From assembly GCA_002840785.1 (NCBI GenBank), contig PHCH01000011.1, positions 1 to 33,690 of the forward strand: DNA of 33,690 bases. Reading direction: 5' to 3'. Below the pieces are notes generated by a model that saw only the letters and a program-made list of their open reading frames with translations, was not told the DNA's origin and searched no databases. The position numbers and the translations under genes were made by a program. This document shows, in pieces, positions 1 through 7,205 of the stretch. Origin of the DNA: Betaproteobacteria bacterium HGW-Betaproteobacteria-4. Its GTDB lineage: Bacteria > Pseudomonadota > Gammaproteobacteria > Burkholderiales > Rhodocyclaceae. Numbering within the stretch: the stretch's first letter is position 1; every line of letters starts with the position of its first letter.

Positions 1-1
1 A

Positions 2-1243
2 AAAACACTACACGTCAGCAAACTGCTGGACATGGCCACCGAATTGGCCATCGAAAACGCCAACCGCATGCGCAAGATGGAGCTGATCTACGCCATCCTG
101 AAAGCCAAGGCCAAGAACGGCGAAACCATCTACGGTGATGGCACACTGGAAGTCCTGTCGGACGGCTTCGGCTTTCTCCGCTCGGCCGACACCTCCTATC
201 TCGCCAATCCGGACGACATCTACGTCTCCCCGTCGCAAGTCCGCCGTTTCAACCTGCGTACCGGCGATACCGTCGAAGGCGAAATCCGCACCCCGAAGGA
301 TGGCGAACGCTACGTTGCGTTGATCAAACTCGATCGCATCAATGGCTTCCCGCCGGAAGCCAACAAGAACAAGATCATGTTCGAGAATCTGACGCCGCTG
401 CACCCGACGCGTCACCTCAAGCTCGAACGCGAGATCAAGTCCGAAGAAAACATCACCAGCCGGGTCATCGACATGATCGCCCCGATCGGTTGCGGCCAGC
501 GCGGCCTGCTCGTTGCCCCGCCGAAAACCGGCAAGACCGTGATGCTGCAGAACATCGCCCACGCCATCACCGCCAACCACCCGGAAGTCGTGCTGATCGT
601 GCTCCTGATTGATGAGCGCCCGGAAGAAGTCACCGAGATGACCCGCACCGTCAAGGGCGAAGTGGTTGCCTCGACCTTCGACGAACCGGCCACCCGCCAC
701 GTTGCGGTTGCCGAAATGGTCATCGAGAAAGCCAAGCGCCTGGTTGAACACAAGAAGGATGTGGTCATCCTGCTCGACTCGATCACCCGCCTCGCCCGTG
801 CCTACAACACCGTCCAGCCGGCCTCCGGCAAGGTGCTGACCGGTGGTGTCGACGCCAATGCCCTGCAAAAGCCAAAGCGCTTCTTCGGTGCAGCGCGCAA
901 CATCGAGGAAGGTGGCTCTCTGACCATCCTCGCTACGGCCCTGATTGACACTGGCTCGCGCATGGACGAAGTGATTTACGAAGAATTCAAGGGCACCGGC
1001 AACTCGGAAATCCACCTCGACCGCCGCATGGCCGAGAAGCGGATGTACCCGGCAGTCAACGTCAATCGTTCGGGCACCCGTCGCGAAGAACTGCTGTTGA
1101 AGCCCGACGTCCTGCAAAAGATGTGGGTTCTGCGCAAGCTCTGCTACCCGATGGACGACCTCGAAGCGATGGAGTTCCTGCTCGACAAGGTCAAATCGAC
1201 CAAGGGCAACCAGGAGTTCTTTGACGCCATGCGCCGCGGCTAA
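2..1243 (+). CDS. rho: Transcription termination factor Rho (5' end outside window)
   Basis: Hexameric RNA-dependent ATPase that ends transcription. The first ATG in the window is at 32, but the same frame stays open to base 2 and reads [10 protein letters not shown] before it, which matches the usual Rho N-terminus. The true start is therefore a few codons upstream of the window and 32 is an internal Met. Counting from that Met, the cold-shock-like RNA-binding domain ([20 protein letters not shown]) lies around residues 45-95. The Walker A loop APPKTGKT is near residues 161-168 and the Walker B region [16 protein letters not shown] near 245-260. The C-terminus ends normally at TAA 1241-1243. 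A hairpin and rpmE follow, a common order in betaproteobacteria. Identification is secure. Confidence 0.97.
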   Translation, partial: KTLHVSKLLDMATELAIENANRMRKMELIYAILKAKAKNGETIYGDGTLEVLSDGFGFLRSADTSYLANPDDIYVSPSQVRRFNLRTGDTVEGEIRTPKDGERYVALIKLDRINGFPPEANKNKIMFENLTPLHPTRHLKLEREIKSEENITSRVIDMIAPIGCGQRGLLVAPPKTGKTVMLQNIAHAITANHPEVVLIVLLIDERPEEVTEMTRTVKGEVVASTFDEPATRHVAVAEMVIEKAKRLVEHKKDVVILLDSITRLARAYNTVQPASGKVLTGGVDANALQKPKRFFGAARNIEEGGSLTILATALIDTGSRMDEVIYEEFKGTGNSEIHLDRRMAEKRMYPAVNVNRSGTRREELLLKPDVLQKMWVLRKLCYPMDDLEAMEFLLDKVKSTKGNQEFFDAMRRG

Positions 1244-1256
1244 TAATAAATATTGC

Positions 1257-1290
1257 AAGCCGGTGATTATTCAACGATAATCTCCGGCTT
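1257..1290 (+). terminator. Hairpin without T-tract between rho and rpmE
   Basis: AAGCCGGTGATTAT and ATAATCTCCGGCTT pair over 14 positions with one T-T mismatch around the loop TCAACG. No T-run follows (the next bases are CCCAGATCGG), so it is not a classical intrinsic terminator. It may protect the 3' end of the rho mRNA, act as an attenuator before rpmE, or mark a Rho-controlled site. The hairpin is seen directly; its role is inferred. Confidence 0.5.
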
Positions 1291-1334
1291 CCCAGATCGG
1301 CCACATCCGCCGGTCGCTTGACTAAGGATTAAAG

Positions 1335-1556
1335 ATGAAAGCCAATATCCATCCGGATTACAACGAAATTCAGGTGACCTGCTCCTGCGGCAGCACCTTC
1401 ACGACCAAGTCGACCATGAAGAAGGCCCTTCACGTCGAAGTCTGCGCCCTTTGCCACCCGTTCTACACCGGCAAGCAGAAAATCGTCGACACCGCCGGTC
1501 GTGTCGAGCGCTTCAACCAGAAGTTCGGCGCCATGCGCGGCAAGGCCGCTGCCTGA
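1335..1556 (+). CDS. rpmE: 50S ribosomal protein L31, zinc-binding type
   Basis: Structural protein of the large ribosomal subunit, 73 residues, normal for the family. It starts [19 protein letters not shown] and carries Cys16, Cys18, Cys37 and Cys40, the four ligands of the zinc-containing (C+) form. The zinc-free paralogue expressed in zinc starvation lacks these cysteines. The start ATG at 1335 is preceded by AAGGA about seven bases upstream. It follows rho at a distance of 91 bp and is closed by a strong terminator, so its transcript can be rho-rpmE or rpmE alone. Confidence 0.97.
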   Translation: MKANIHPDYNEIQVTCSCGSTFTTKSTMKKALHVEVCALCHPFYTGKQKIVDTAGRVERFNQKFGAMRGKAAA

Positions 1557-1576
1557 TCTGGCCGAACTGCGGTATA

Positions 1577-1603
1577 AAAGGCAGCCTGATGGCTGCCTTT
1601 TTC
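1577..1603 (+). terminator. Rho-independent terminator after rpmE
   Basis: AAAGGCAGCC and GGCTGCCTTT form a perfect 10-bp stem around the tetraloop TGAT, and the 3' arm runs into five T in a row. It lies 20 bp after the rpmE stop. The next gene starts only 14 bases after its end. Confidence 0.9.
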
Positions 1604-1616
1604 ATTTCTGGCCGAC

Positions 1617-3251
1617 ATGTCTGACTTTCTCACGCTAACTCGCGACACACTGCGTCGCGGCATTCGCCTGCCGCCGGCCGGCTGGGTGCTTGCTGCCATC
1701 CTAGCCTTCTACGTGCTGGCCGGCCTGTTCGGACGCGACCCCTGGAAGGGCGAGGACGCCATCCACATCGGCGCCGCCTGGCACATGCTGAACTTTGGCG
1801 ATTGGCTATCGCCCGACCTGGCTGGCCGCCCCTTCCACGAACCGCCGCTCTATTACTGGAGTGCCGCGCTGACCGGCATGTTGTTCGGCTGGGTTCTGGC
1901 CGCCCACGAGGCCATGCGTCTGGCCTCCGGCTTGTGGGTCGCGCTGACCCTGATGGGGCTCTATTACGCCGGCCGCGAACTCTATGGCGAGGACAGTGCA
2001 GCCGCCAGCCCGCTACTGATTGCCGGTTGCGTCGGTCTGCTTTTCCACGCTCACGATGCACAGCCTATGCTCATCGCCCTTGCTGCCTACGCGGGCGGTC
2101 TGGGCGCACTCGCCGCGATTGGTCGAAAGCCCCGGCTGACCGGCATTTTTTATGGCCTGGCAGTGGCCGCCTGCCTGCTCGGTACCGGCATCGCGCCAAC
2201 CTTGCCGTTGCTCGCCATCGCGCCCATCGCCTGGTGGCTGTCGCCGGACCGCCCGAAGGCGCTGCACACCTTGCTGATCGGCCTGGCCATTGCGGCGGTA
2301 CTGATCGTGCCCTGGCCGCTACTCCTGCTGACGCTGGAACCGGCCCGTTTCCACGGCTGGCTGGCGACCGAACTGGCACCGCTGAAAACACCATTCTCTT
2401 TCGATGGCGGCACGCGTTTTCTCGCCATGCTGCCGTGGTTTGCCTTCCCGGCCTTTCCCCTGGCCGCCTGGACCCTATGGATTCGGCGCAAGAATCTCAA
2501 GGCGCCCGAACTGTTGCTGCCCTTGGCCTTTCTGCTGATCACCCTGCTCTTGCTGGCCTGGGCCTACCGTCCGCGCCAAATTCCCGCGCTGCTCCTGCTG
2601 CCGCCGCTGGCCCTGCTCGCCACGCCGGGCGCCCTCGCCCTGCGGCGCGGCTCGGCCAATGCCTTCGACTGGTTCGCGATGACCAGCTTCAGCGTATTCA
2701 TGGGCATTGTCTGGCTGGGCTGGTCGGCGATGGCCCTGGGCTGGCCGGCGCAAATGGCCAAACGGGCCGTTGTATTGCGTCCGGGTTTTGTCGGGGAATT
2801 CGACCCGCTGGCCTTGACCATCGGCCTGCTGGCCACAGCATGGTGGATCTGGCTGATCCGGACCGCGCCACGTTCGCCGTATCGCAGCCTGACGCACTGG
2901 ACGCTCGGCTGCACGACCCTGTGGCTGCTGGCCACGACGCTGATCATGCCGTGGTTTGACTTCAACAAATCCTATCGCCCGGTCGCCCAGGCTATTGCCC
3001 AGGCCTTGCCGGCCGACCACGGCTGCCTGGCCGAACGCAGGTTGAACCAGACCCAGCTCGCTTCGCTCTCGTATTTTGTCGGCATCGAACCGGTGGCCGA
3101 AGACTCCAAGGCCGGCCAGGCCTGCGCCTGGCTCCTGGTGGTCGGTGAAACCCGGCGCAACCTGGCGGCGCCGAATGGCCAATGGACCAAGGTCTGGGAA
3201 GGCAACCGCCCCGGCGACCGCAAGGAAACCTTCCGTCTTTTCCGGCGCTGA
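1617..3251 (+). CDS. GT-C family membrane glycosyltransferase (ArnT/PMT-like)
   Basis: 544-residue polytopic inner-membrane protein. The first hydrophobic helix is at about residues 22-38 and the first periplasmic loop holds GRDPWKGEDAIH (residues 39-49). That acidic pair (Glu46-Asp47) sits where the GT-C fold keeps its catalytic Asp/Glu. The sequence PFHEPPLYYW follows, typical of the ArnT/PMT (GT39/GT83) group. Many further hydrophobic stretches run to about residue 450, followed by a soluble tail. These enzymes transfer a sugar from a polyprenyl-phosphate donor to lipid A, protein or another envelope acceptor; the substrate cannot be read from the sequence. The ATG at 1617 is the only start placed before the first helix, but it has a poor ribosome-binding site and lies just after the rpmE terminator. 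Confidence 0.85.
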   Translation: MSDFLTLTRDTLRRGIRLPPAGWVLAAILAFYVLAGLFGRDPWKGEDAIHIGAAWHMLNFGDWLSPDLAGRPFHEPPLYYWSAALTGMLFGWVLAAHEAMRLASGLWVALTLMGLYYAGRELYGEDSAAASPLLIAGCVGLLFHAHDAQPMLIALAAYAGGLGALAAIGRKPRLTGIFYGLAVAACLLGTGIAPTLPLLAIAPIAWWLSPDRPKALHTLLIGLAIAAVLIVPWPLLLLTLEPARFHGWLATELAPLKTPFSFDGGTRFLAMLPWFAFPAFPLAAWTLWIRRKNLKAPELLLPLAFLLITLLLLAWAYRPRQIPALLLLPPLALLATPGALALRRGSANAFDWFAMTSFSVFMGIVWLGWSAMALGWPAQMAKRAVVLRPGFVGEFDPLALTIGLLATAWWIWLIRTAPRSPYRSLTHWTLGCTTLWLLATTLIMPWFDFNKSYRPVAQAIAQALPADHGCLAERRLNQTQLASLSYFVGIEPVAEDSKAGQACAWLLVVGETRRNLAAPNGQWTKVWEGNRPGDRKETFRLFRR

Positions 3252-3263
3252 CGACAGCGCCGG
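3242..3263. terminator. GC hairpin between convergent GT-C gene and orn
   Basis: CCGGCGCTG and CAGCGCCGG form a perfect 9-bp stem around ACGA. The stem contains the stop codon of the plus-strand glycosyltransferase and lies just beyond the orn stop on the minus strand. There is no T-tract on either side, so any terminator function would be weak or Rho-assisted. Its position between convergent genes favours a bidirectional role. Confidence 0.4.
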
Positions 3264-3271
3264 CGAGGCGA

Positions 3272-3817
3272 TCACCCTTTCAGGAAGTGCTCGCGGTAAT
3301 ACTTCATTTCGTCGATCGACTCGTAAATGTCGGCCAGCGCCGTGTGCTTGCTCTTTTTCTTGAAGCCTTTGTAGATTTCCGGCTGCCAGCGCTTGCACAG
3401 TTCCTTGAGGGTGCTGACATCGAGATTCCGGTAATGGAAGAAGGCTTCCAGGATCGGCATGTAGCGGGCCATGAAACGACGGTCCTGGCCGATCGAGTTG
3501 CCGCACATCGGCGAGTGGCCGGCCAGCGAATATTTCTTCAAAAACTCGAGAGCCTCGGCCTCGACGGTCGCCTCGCTCATGGTCGACGCCTTGACCTTGT
3601 CGATCAGGCCGGAACGACCGTGGGTTTTCTGGTTCCAATCATCCATGCCGGCGAGGATTTCGTCGGATTGATGGACGACCCAGGCGGGCGATTCGGCGAC
3701 CATTTCCAGCTCGGAGTTGGTGACGACCATGGCCATTTCGATGATGCGGTCGCCATCCGGGTTCAAACCGGTCATTTCCATGTCCAGCCAGACGAGGTTG
3801 TTTGCAGTGCCTGCCAT
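3272..3817 (-). CDS. orn: Oligoribonuclease (DEDDh 3'-5' exonuclease)
   Basis: 181 residues, the normal length. It degrades short RNAs to mononucleotides and is the main enzyme clearing pGpG, the product of c-di-GMP breakdown. All catalytic residues are present at the numbers used for the E. coli enzyme: Asp12 and Glu14 (WLDMEMTGL), Asp112 (GQDRRF), His158 and Asp163 (KHTALAD). The start is the ATG at 3817 ([17 protein letters not shown]); the frame is open further upstream but that part overlaps the divergent M48 gene and is not conserved. The divergent start is only four bases away. The two HD-GYP proteins in this window give it a plausible local link with c-di-GMP turnover. Confidence 0.97.
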   Translation of the reverse strand: MAGTANNLVWLDMEMTGLNPDGDRIIEMAMVVTNSELEMVAESPAWVVHQSDEILAGMDDWNQKTHGRSGLIDKVKASTMSEATVEAEALEFLKKYSLAGHSPMCGNSIGQDRRFMARYMPILEAFFHYRNLDVSTLKELCKRWQPEIYKGFKKKSKHTALADIYESIDEMKYYREHFLKG

Positions 3818-3821
3818 ATAA

Positions 3822-5096
3822 TTGCCCGAATCCTTGAAAACCGCGATTTTCGCACAGCTTTGGCTCGTTTTTCTGCTTTTTTTCGGGTTGACCGTAGCAG
3901 TCCGCCTCTGGCTGAAACTGCGCCACATTCGTTACGTGGCCAGCCATCGTGACGCCGTGCCGGCTGAATTCGCCGAGCGCATCGCCCTGGCCGACCATCA
4001 AAAAGCGGCCGATTACACGGTCGACCGTAGCAAAGCGGCCATTTTGCATACCCTGATCGACGCCGGCGTGCTGCTCGCCTTCACCCTGGGTGGCGGGCTG
4101 GCCGCCTTGCACGACGTCTGGTCGAGCCAACTCGACGGTCTTGCCTACGGCCTGGCGATGATTTTCAGCATCATGATCATTTCCGGCCTGATCGACCTGC
4201 CACTCTCGCTCTACAGCCAGTTCGTCATCGAGGCACGGCACGGCTTCAATCGCATGACCCTCGGCCTGTTCTTCACCGACCTGCTCAAGCAATCCCTGCT
4301 CGGCCTCGCCATCGGCGCTCCCGTCATTGCCGCCGTGCTCTGGCTCATGGGCGCCATGGGCGAATACTGGTGGCTCTATGTCTGGCTGTTCTGGAGCGGC
4401 TTCAACCTGCTCATCATGTTCGTTTACCCGACCTGGATCGCGCCGCTTTTCAACAAATTCTCGCCGCTCGAAGACGGCGAGATGAAGTCGCGCATCGAAG
4501 CCCTGCTCACCCGCTGCGGCTTCCGCTCCTCCGGCCTCTTCGTCATGGACGGCTCGAAGCGCTCCAGCCACGGCAACGCCTACTTCACGGGCTTTGGCAA
4601 CAACAAGCGCATCGTCTTCTTCGACACCCTGCTCGCCCGCCTCCAGCCGCCCGAAGTCGAAGCCGTGCTGGCCCACGAACTCGGCCATTTCCGCAAGAAA
4701 CACGTGGTCAAGCGCATGGTCCTCATGTTCGCCGGCTCGCTCGCTTTCCTCTGGCTGCTCGGCCAGCTCATCGATGCCCCGTGGTTCTACACCGGGCTCG
4801 GCGTCCCGGCCCAAAACACCACGCTGGCCCTGATTCTCTTCTTCCTCGTCATGCCGGTGTTCACCTTCCCGCTCGGGCCGCTCATGAGCCATCTCTCGCG
4901 CCGCCATGAATTCGAAGCCGACGCCTACGCCGCGCAACACGCCTCGGCCAGCGACCTCGTCCAGGCCCTCGTCAAGCTCTACCAGGACAACGCCTCGACC
5001 CTGACCCCCGACCCGCTGCACTCGTTGTTCCACGACTCCCACCCGCCGGCCGCCCAGCGCATCGCCCACCTGCAGGCGCAGGAAAAGACCGCCTGA
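3822..5096 (+). CDS. M48 family membrane metallopeptidase (Ste24/CAAX protease-like)
   Basis: Zinc-dependent integral membrane protease of about 424 residues. The zinc motif HELGH is at residues 285-289 (His285, Glu286, His289) and the third ligand is Glu363 in EFEAD. The N-terminal half has several hydrophobic helices, with more after HELGH, as in Ste24-type enzymes. Bacterial members are thought to handle membrane-protein quality control; the substrate is unknown. An in-frame TAA at 3819 forces a start at TTG 3822 or TTG 3834, neither with a good ribosome-binding site. Residues 16-27 of the first helix are encoded by repeat copy A, so the present start region may have been remodelled. The stop overlaps the rsgA ATG (TGATG). 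Confidence 0.88.
   Translation: MPESLKTAIFAQLWLVFLLFFGLTVAVRLWLKLRHIRYVASHRDAVPAEFAERIALADHQKAADYTVDRSKAAILHTLIDAGVLLAFTLGGGLAALHDVWSSQLDGLAYGLAMIFSIMIISGLIDLPLSLYSQFVIEARHGFNRMTLGLFFTDLLKQSLLGLAIGAPVIAAVLWLMGAMGEYWWLYVWLFWSGFNLLIMFVYPTWIAPLFNKFSPLEDGEMKSRIEALLTRCGFRSSGLFVMDGSKRSSHGNAYFTGFGNNKRIVFFDTLLARLQPPEVEAVLAHELGHFRKKHVVKRMVLMFAGSLAFLWLLGQLIDAPWFYTGLGVPAQNTTLALILFFLVMPVFTFPLGPLMSHLSRRHEFEADAYAAQHASASDLVQALVKLYQDNASTLTPDPLHSLFHDSHPPAAQRIAHLQAQEKTA
3868..3900 (+). repeat. Dispersed repeat copy A (inside M48 gene)
   Basis: The right half is nearly perfect: a T-run, then TTCGGGTTGACCGTAGCA. The left half is not recognisable apart from a GATTTTCGC at 3845-3853 that may be displaced. It is translated as part of the hydrophobic segment [11 protein letters not shown] of the M48 peptidase, next to the divergent orn start. 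Confidence 0.8.
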
Positions 5097-5962
5097 TGGA
5101 AGGCCGCGTCATTGCCGCCCACGGCCGCCAGTACGTTGTCGAACTGCCCGATGGTTCGCGCCTGCCCTGCTTTCCGCGCGGCAAGAAGAGCGAGGTGGCC
5201 TGCGGCGATCGCGTCGATATCCAGCAGACCTCCGACGACCAGGGCGTCATCGACGCCATCCAGCCGCGCAGCAGCCTGCTCTACCGCTCCAACGAAATCC
5301 GCCAGAAACTGATCGCGGCCAATGTCGATCAACTGGTCATCGTCGTCGCCACCGAACCGGCCTTTTCCGACGAACTGATCGCCCGCGCCCTGATCGCCGC
5401 CGAGAGCGAAGAAATCGCGCCGCTCATCGTGCTCAACAAATGCGACCTCGCCGACAAGCTGCCAACAGCCCGCGCCCGGCTGGCCGTACTCACCGCCCTC
5501 GGCTACCGCGTCCTTGAACTCTCGGCCCGCGACCACGCCGAAGACCTGCGCCCCTACCTCGCCGGCCAGACCAGCGTCCTCGTCGGCCAGTCCGGCATGG
5601 GCAAATCAACGCTGGTCAATGCGCTCATCCCCGAAGCCCGGGCCGCCACCCGCGAAATATCGCAAGCCCTCGACTCCGGCAAGCACACCACCACCCACGC
5701 CACGCTCTACCACCTCGACGCCGACAGCCATCTCATCGACTCGCCCGGCCTGCAGGAATTCGGCCTCGGCCACCTCGACCGGCAGGAAATCGAAAGCGCT
5801 TTCCCGGAATTTCGCCCGTTTCTCGGAAAATGCCGTTTTCGCGACTGCCATCACAACAAGGAACCCGACTGTGCGCTGAACGCCGCCGTCGCCAACGGCG
5901 ACATCGACAGCGCGCGCTTTGCCATCTATCACCGGATCGTCGGCAACCAGCGAAACAGCTGA
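5096..5962 (+). CDS. rsgA: Ribosome small-subunit biogenesis GTPase RsgA
   Basis: 288-residue circularly permuted GTPase that assists late 30S maturation. An OB-fold comes first (GRVIAAHGRQYVVELPDG). The GTPase motifs then appear in the permuted order G4-G1-G3: NKCD at 114-117, GQSGMGKST at 164-172, DSPG at 215-218. The C-terminal zinc motif is complete with Cys246, Cys251, His253 and Cys259. The start ATG at 5096 shares its A with the stop of the M48 gene, so translation is probably coupled. The length is slightly short compared with the E. coli protein, as is usual in betaproteobacteria. Confidence 0.96.
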   Translation: MEGRVIAAHGRQYVVELPDGSRLPCFPRGKKSEVACGDRVDIQQTSDDQGVIDAIQPRSSLLYRSNEIRQKLIAANVDQLVIVVATEPAFSDELIARALIAAESEEIAPLIVLNKCDLADKLPTARARLAVLTALGYRVLELSARDHAEDLRPYLAGQTSVLVGQSGMGKSTLVNALIPEARAATREISQALDSGKHTTTHATLYHLDADSHLIDSPGLQEFGLGHLDRQEIESAFPEFRPFLGKCRFRDCHHNKEPDCALNAAVANGDIDSARFAIYHRIVGNQRNS

Positions 5963-5981
5963 CCGATTCGGGCTTTCCGCC

Positions 5982-6022
5982 ATTGCTACGGTCAACCGGA
6001 AATATTGGCCAAAAATGAAATC
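5982..6022 (-). repeat. Dispersed repeat copy B (intergenic)
   Basis: Full 41-bp copy read on the minus strand, with left end GATTTCATTTTTGGCC and right end CCGGTTGACCGTAGCAAT. It starts 19 bp after the rsgA stop, in the 154-bp gap before the HD-GYP regulator. No terminator or clear promoter is visible in the rest of the gap. Confidence 0.9.
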
Positions 6023-6116
6023 AGGCGCACGACCGGGGGATAGCCACCATAGCAATTTCCCGCTCACCAGTTGAAAATTCTGTAAAAATTGCCATGCTCG
6101 GCAAGCGGAGAGAAAA

Positions 6117-7202
6117 ATGGGTGCCAACCCACCAACCATACTGATCGTAGACGACACGCCCGAGAACCTCAGCGTGCTCGGCGAACTGTTGCAACCGGTC
6201 TATCGGGTACGCGCCGCCAACTCCGGCCGGCGCGCGCTACAAATCGCGCAGGGCGACCCGACACCGGACCTCATCCTGCTCGACGTCATGATGCCGGAAA
6301 TGGACGGCTATGCTGTCCTTGCCGAATTGCGCGCGACGCCTGCCACGCGCAACATACCGGTGGTCTTCGTCACGGCCATGGATGGCACCGAAGACGAAGA
6401 ACGCGGCCTCGACAAAGGCGCCGTCGACTACATCACCAAGCCGATCCGCCCGAGCATCGTGCTTGCCCGCGTGCGCACCCAACTTGAACTCAAAGAGGCG
6501 CGCGACATCCTGCGCAACCAGAACAGCTATCTCGAAGCCGAAGTCATGCGGCGCATGGGCGAGAACCAGCTGATCCAGGAAGTCAGCATCCACGCCCTGG
6601 CCCGCCTGGCCGAAACGCGCGACCCGGAAACCGGCAAGCACCTGCGCCGCACCCAGGAATACGTGCTCACCCTGGCCCGGGCACTGCGCGACAACCCGCG
6701 CTTCTCCGGCTACCTCGACGAACGGACCATCAACGCCCTGGCCCAGTCCGCCCCCCTCCATGACATCGGCAAGGTCGGCATCCCCGACCACATTCTCCTC
6801 AAGCCCGGCAAACTCACGCCGGAAGAGTGGGAAATCATGAAAACCCATGCCGAACTCGGCAGCAACGCCATCGCCCAGGCCGAAGCCGACGCCGACAAGC
6901 CTGTCGAGTTTCTCGCCATCGCCAAGCTCATCGCCCGCTCCCACCACGAAAAATGGGACGGCAGCGGCTACCCGGACGGGCTGGCCGGCGACAGCATCCC
7001 GATCGCCGCCCGCCTGATGGCGCTGGCCGACGTTTTCGATGCCCTGACCTGCAAGCGCGTCTACAAACCGGCATTCTCCTTCGACGACGCCTACCGCATC
7101 ATCGTCGATGGCCGGGGCGCCCATTTCGACCCCGACGTCGTCGACGCCTTCGTTCGTGAATATTCGACCTTCATGACCATCGCCAAGACCTACGCCGAGT
7201 AA
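6117..7202 (+). CDS. Response regulator with HD-GYP output domain (c-di-GMP phosphodiesterase type)
   Basis: 361 residues. The N-terminal receiver has the acidic pocket Asp12-Asp13, the phospho-acceptor Asp56 (LLDVMMPEMDGY) and the conserved Lys in YITKP. A short helical linker leads to an HD-GYP domain with His215-Asp216 (LHDIGK), HHEKWDG, and Gly284-Tyr285-Pro286. HD-GYP enzymes hydrolyse c-di-GMP to pGpG or GMP; the motifs are intact, so activity is expected. AGCGGAGAG precedes the ATG at a good distance. It is the first gene of an operon with two hybrid kinases (3 bp to the next gene) and is the natural candidate to receive phosphate from their HPt domains. Confidence 0.93.
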   Translation: MGANPPTILIVDDTPENLSVLGELLQPVYRVRAANSGRRALQIAQGDPTPDLILLDVMMPEMDGYAVLAELRATPATRNIPVVFVTAMDGTEDEERGLDKGAVDYITKPIRPSIVLARVRTQLELKEARDILRNQNSYLEAEVMRRMGENQLIQEVSIHALARLAETRDPETGKHLRRTQEYVLTLARALRDNPRFSGYLDERTINALAQSAPLHDIGKVGIPDHILLKPGKLTPEEWEIMKTHAELGSNAIAQAEADADKPVEFLAIAKLIARSHHEKWDGSGYPDGLAGDSIPIAARLMALADVFDALTCKRVYKPAFSFDDAYRIIVDGRGAHFDPDVVDAFVREYSTFMTIAKTYAE

Positions 7203-7205
7203 GCG

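Noticed and set aside
8..1258. 416-codon open frame opposite rho
   Set aside because: Exact antisense of the well-identified rho gene; such frames arise from strong third-position GC bias.
3818..3928. N-terminal extension of orn
   Set aside because: The open frame upstream of ATG 3817 covers repeat A and the M48 gene, and the catalytic numbering of Orn fits only the ATG at 3817.
6071..6098. TTGAAA / CATGCT as promoter of the HD-GYP-kinase operon
   Set aside because: The -10 matches only three of six positions; too weak to report as a feature.
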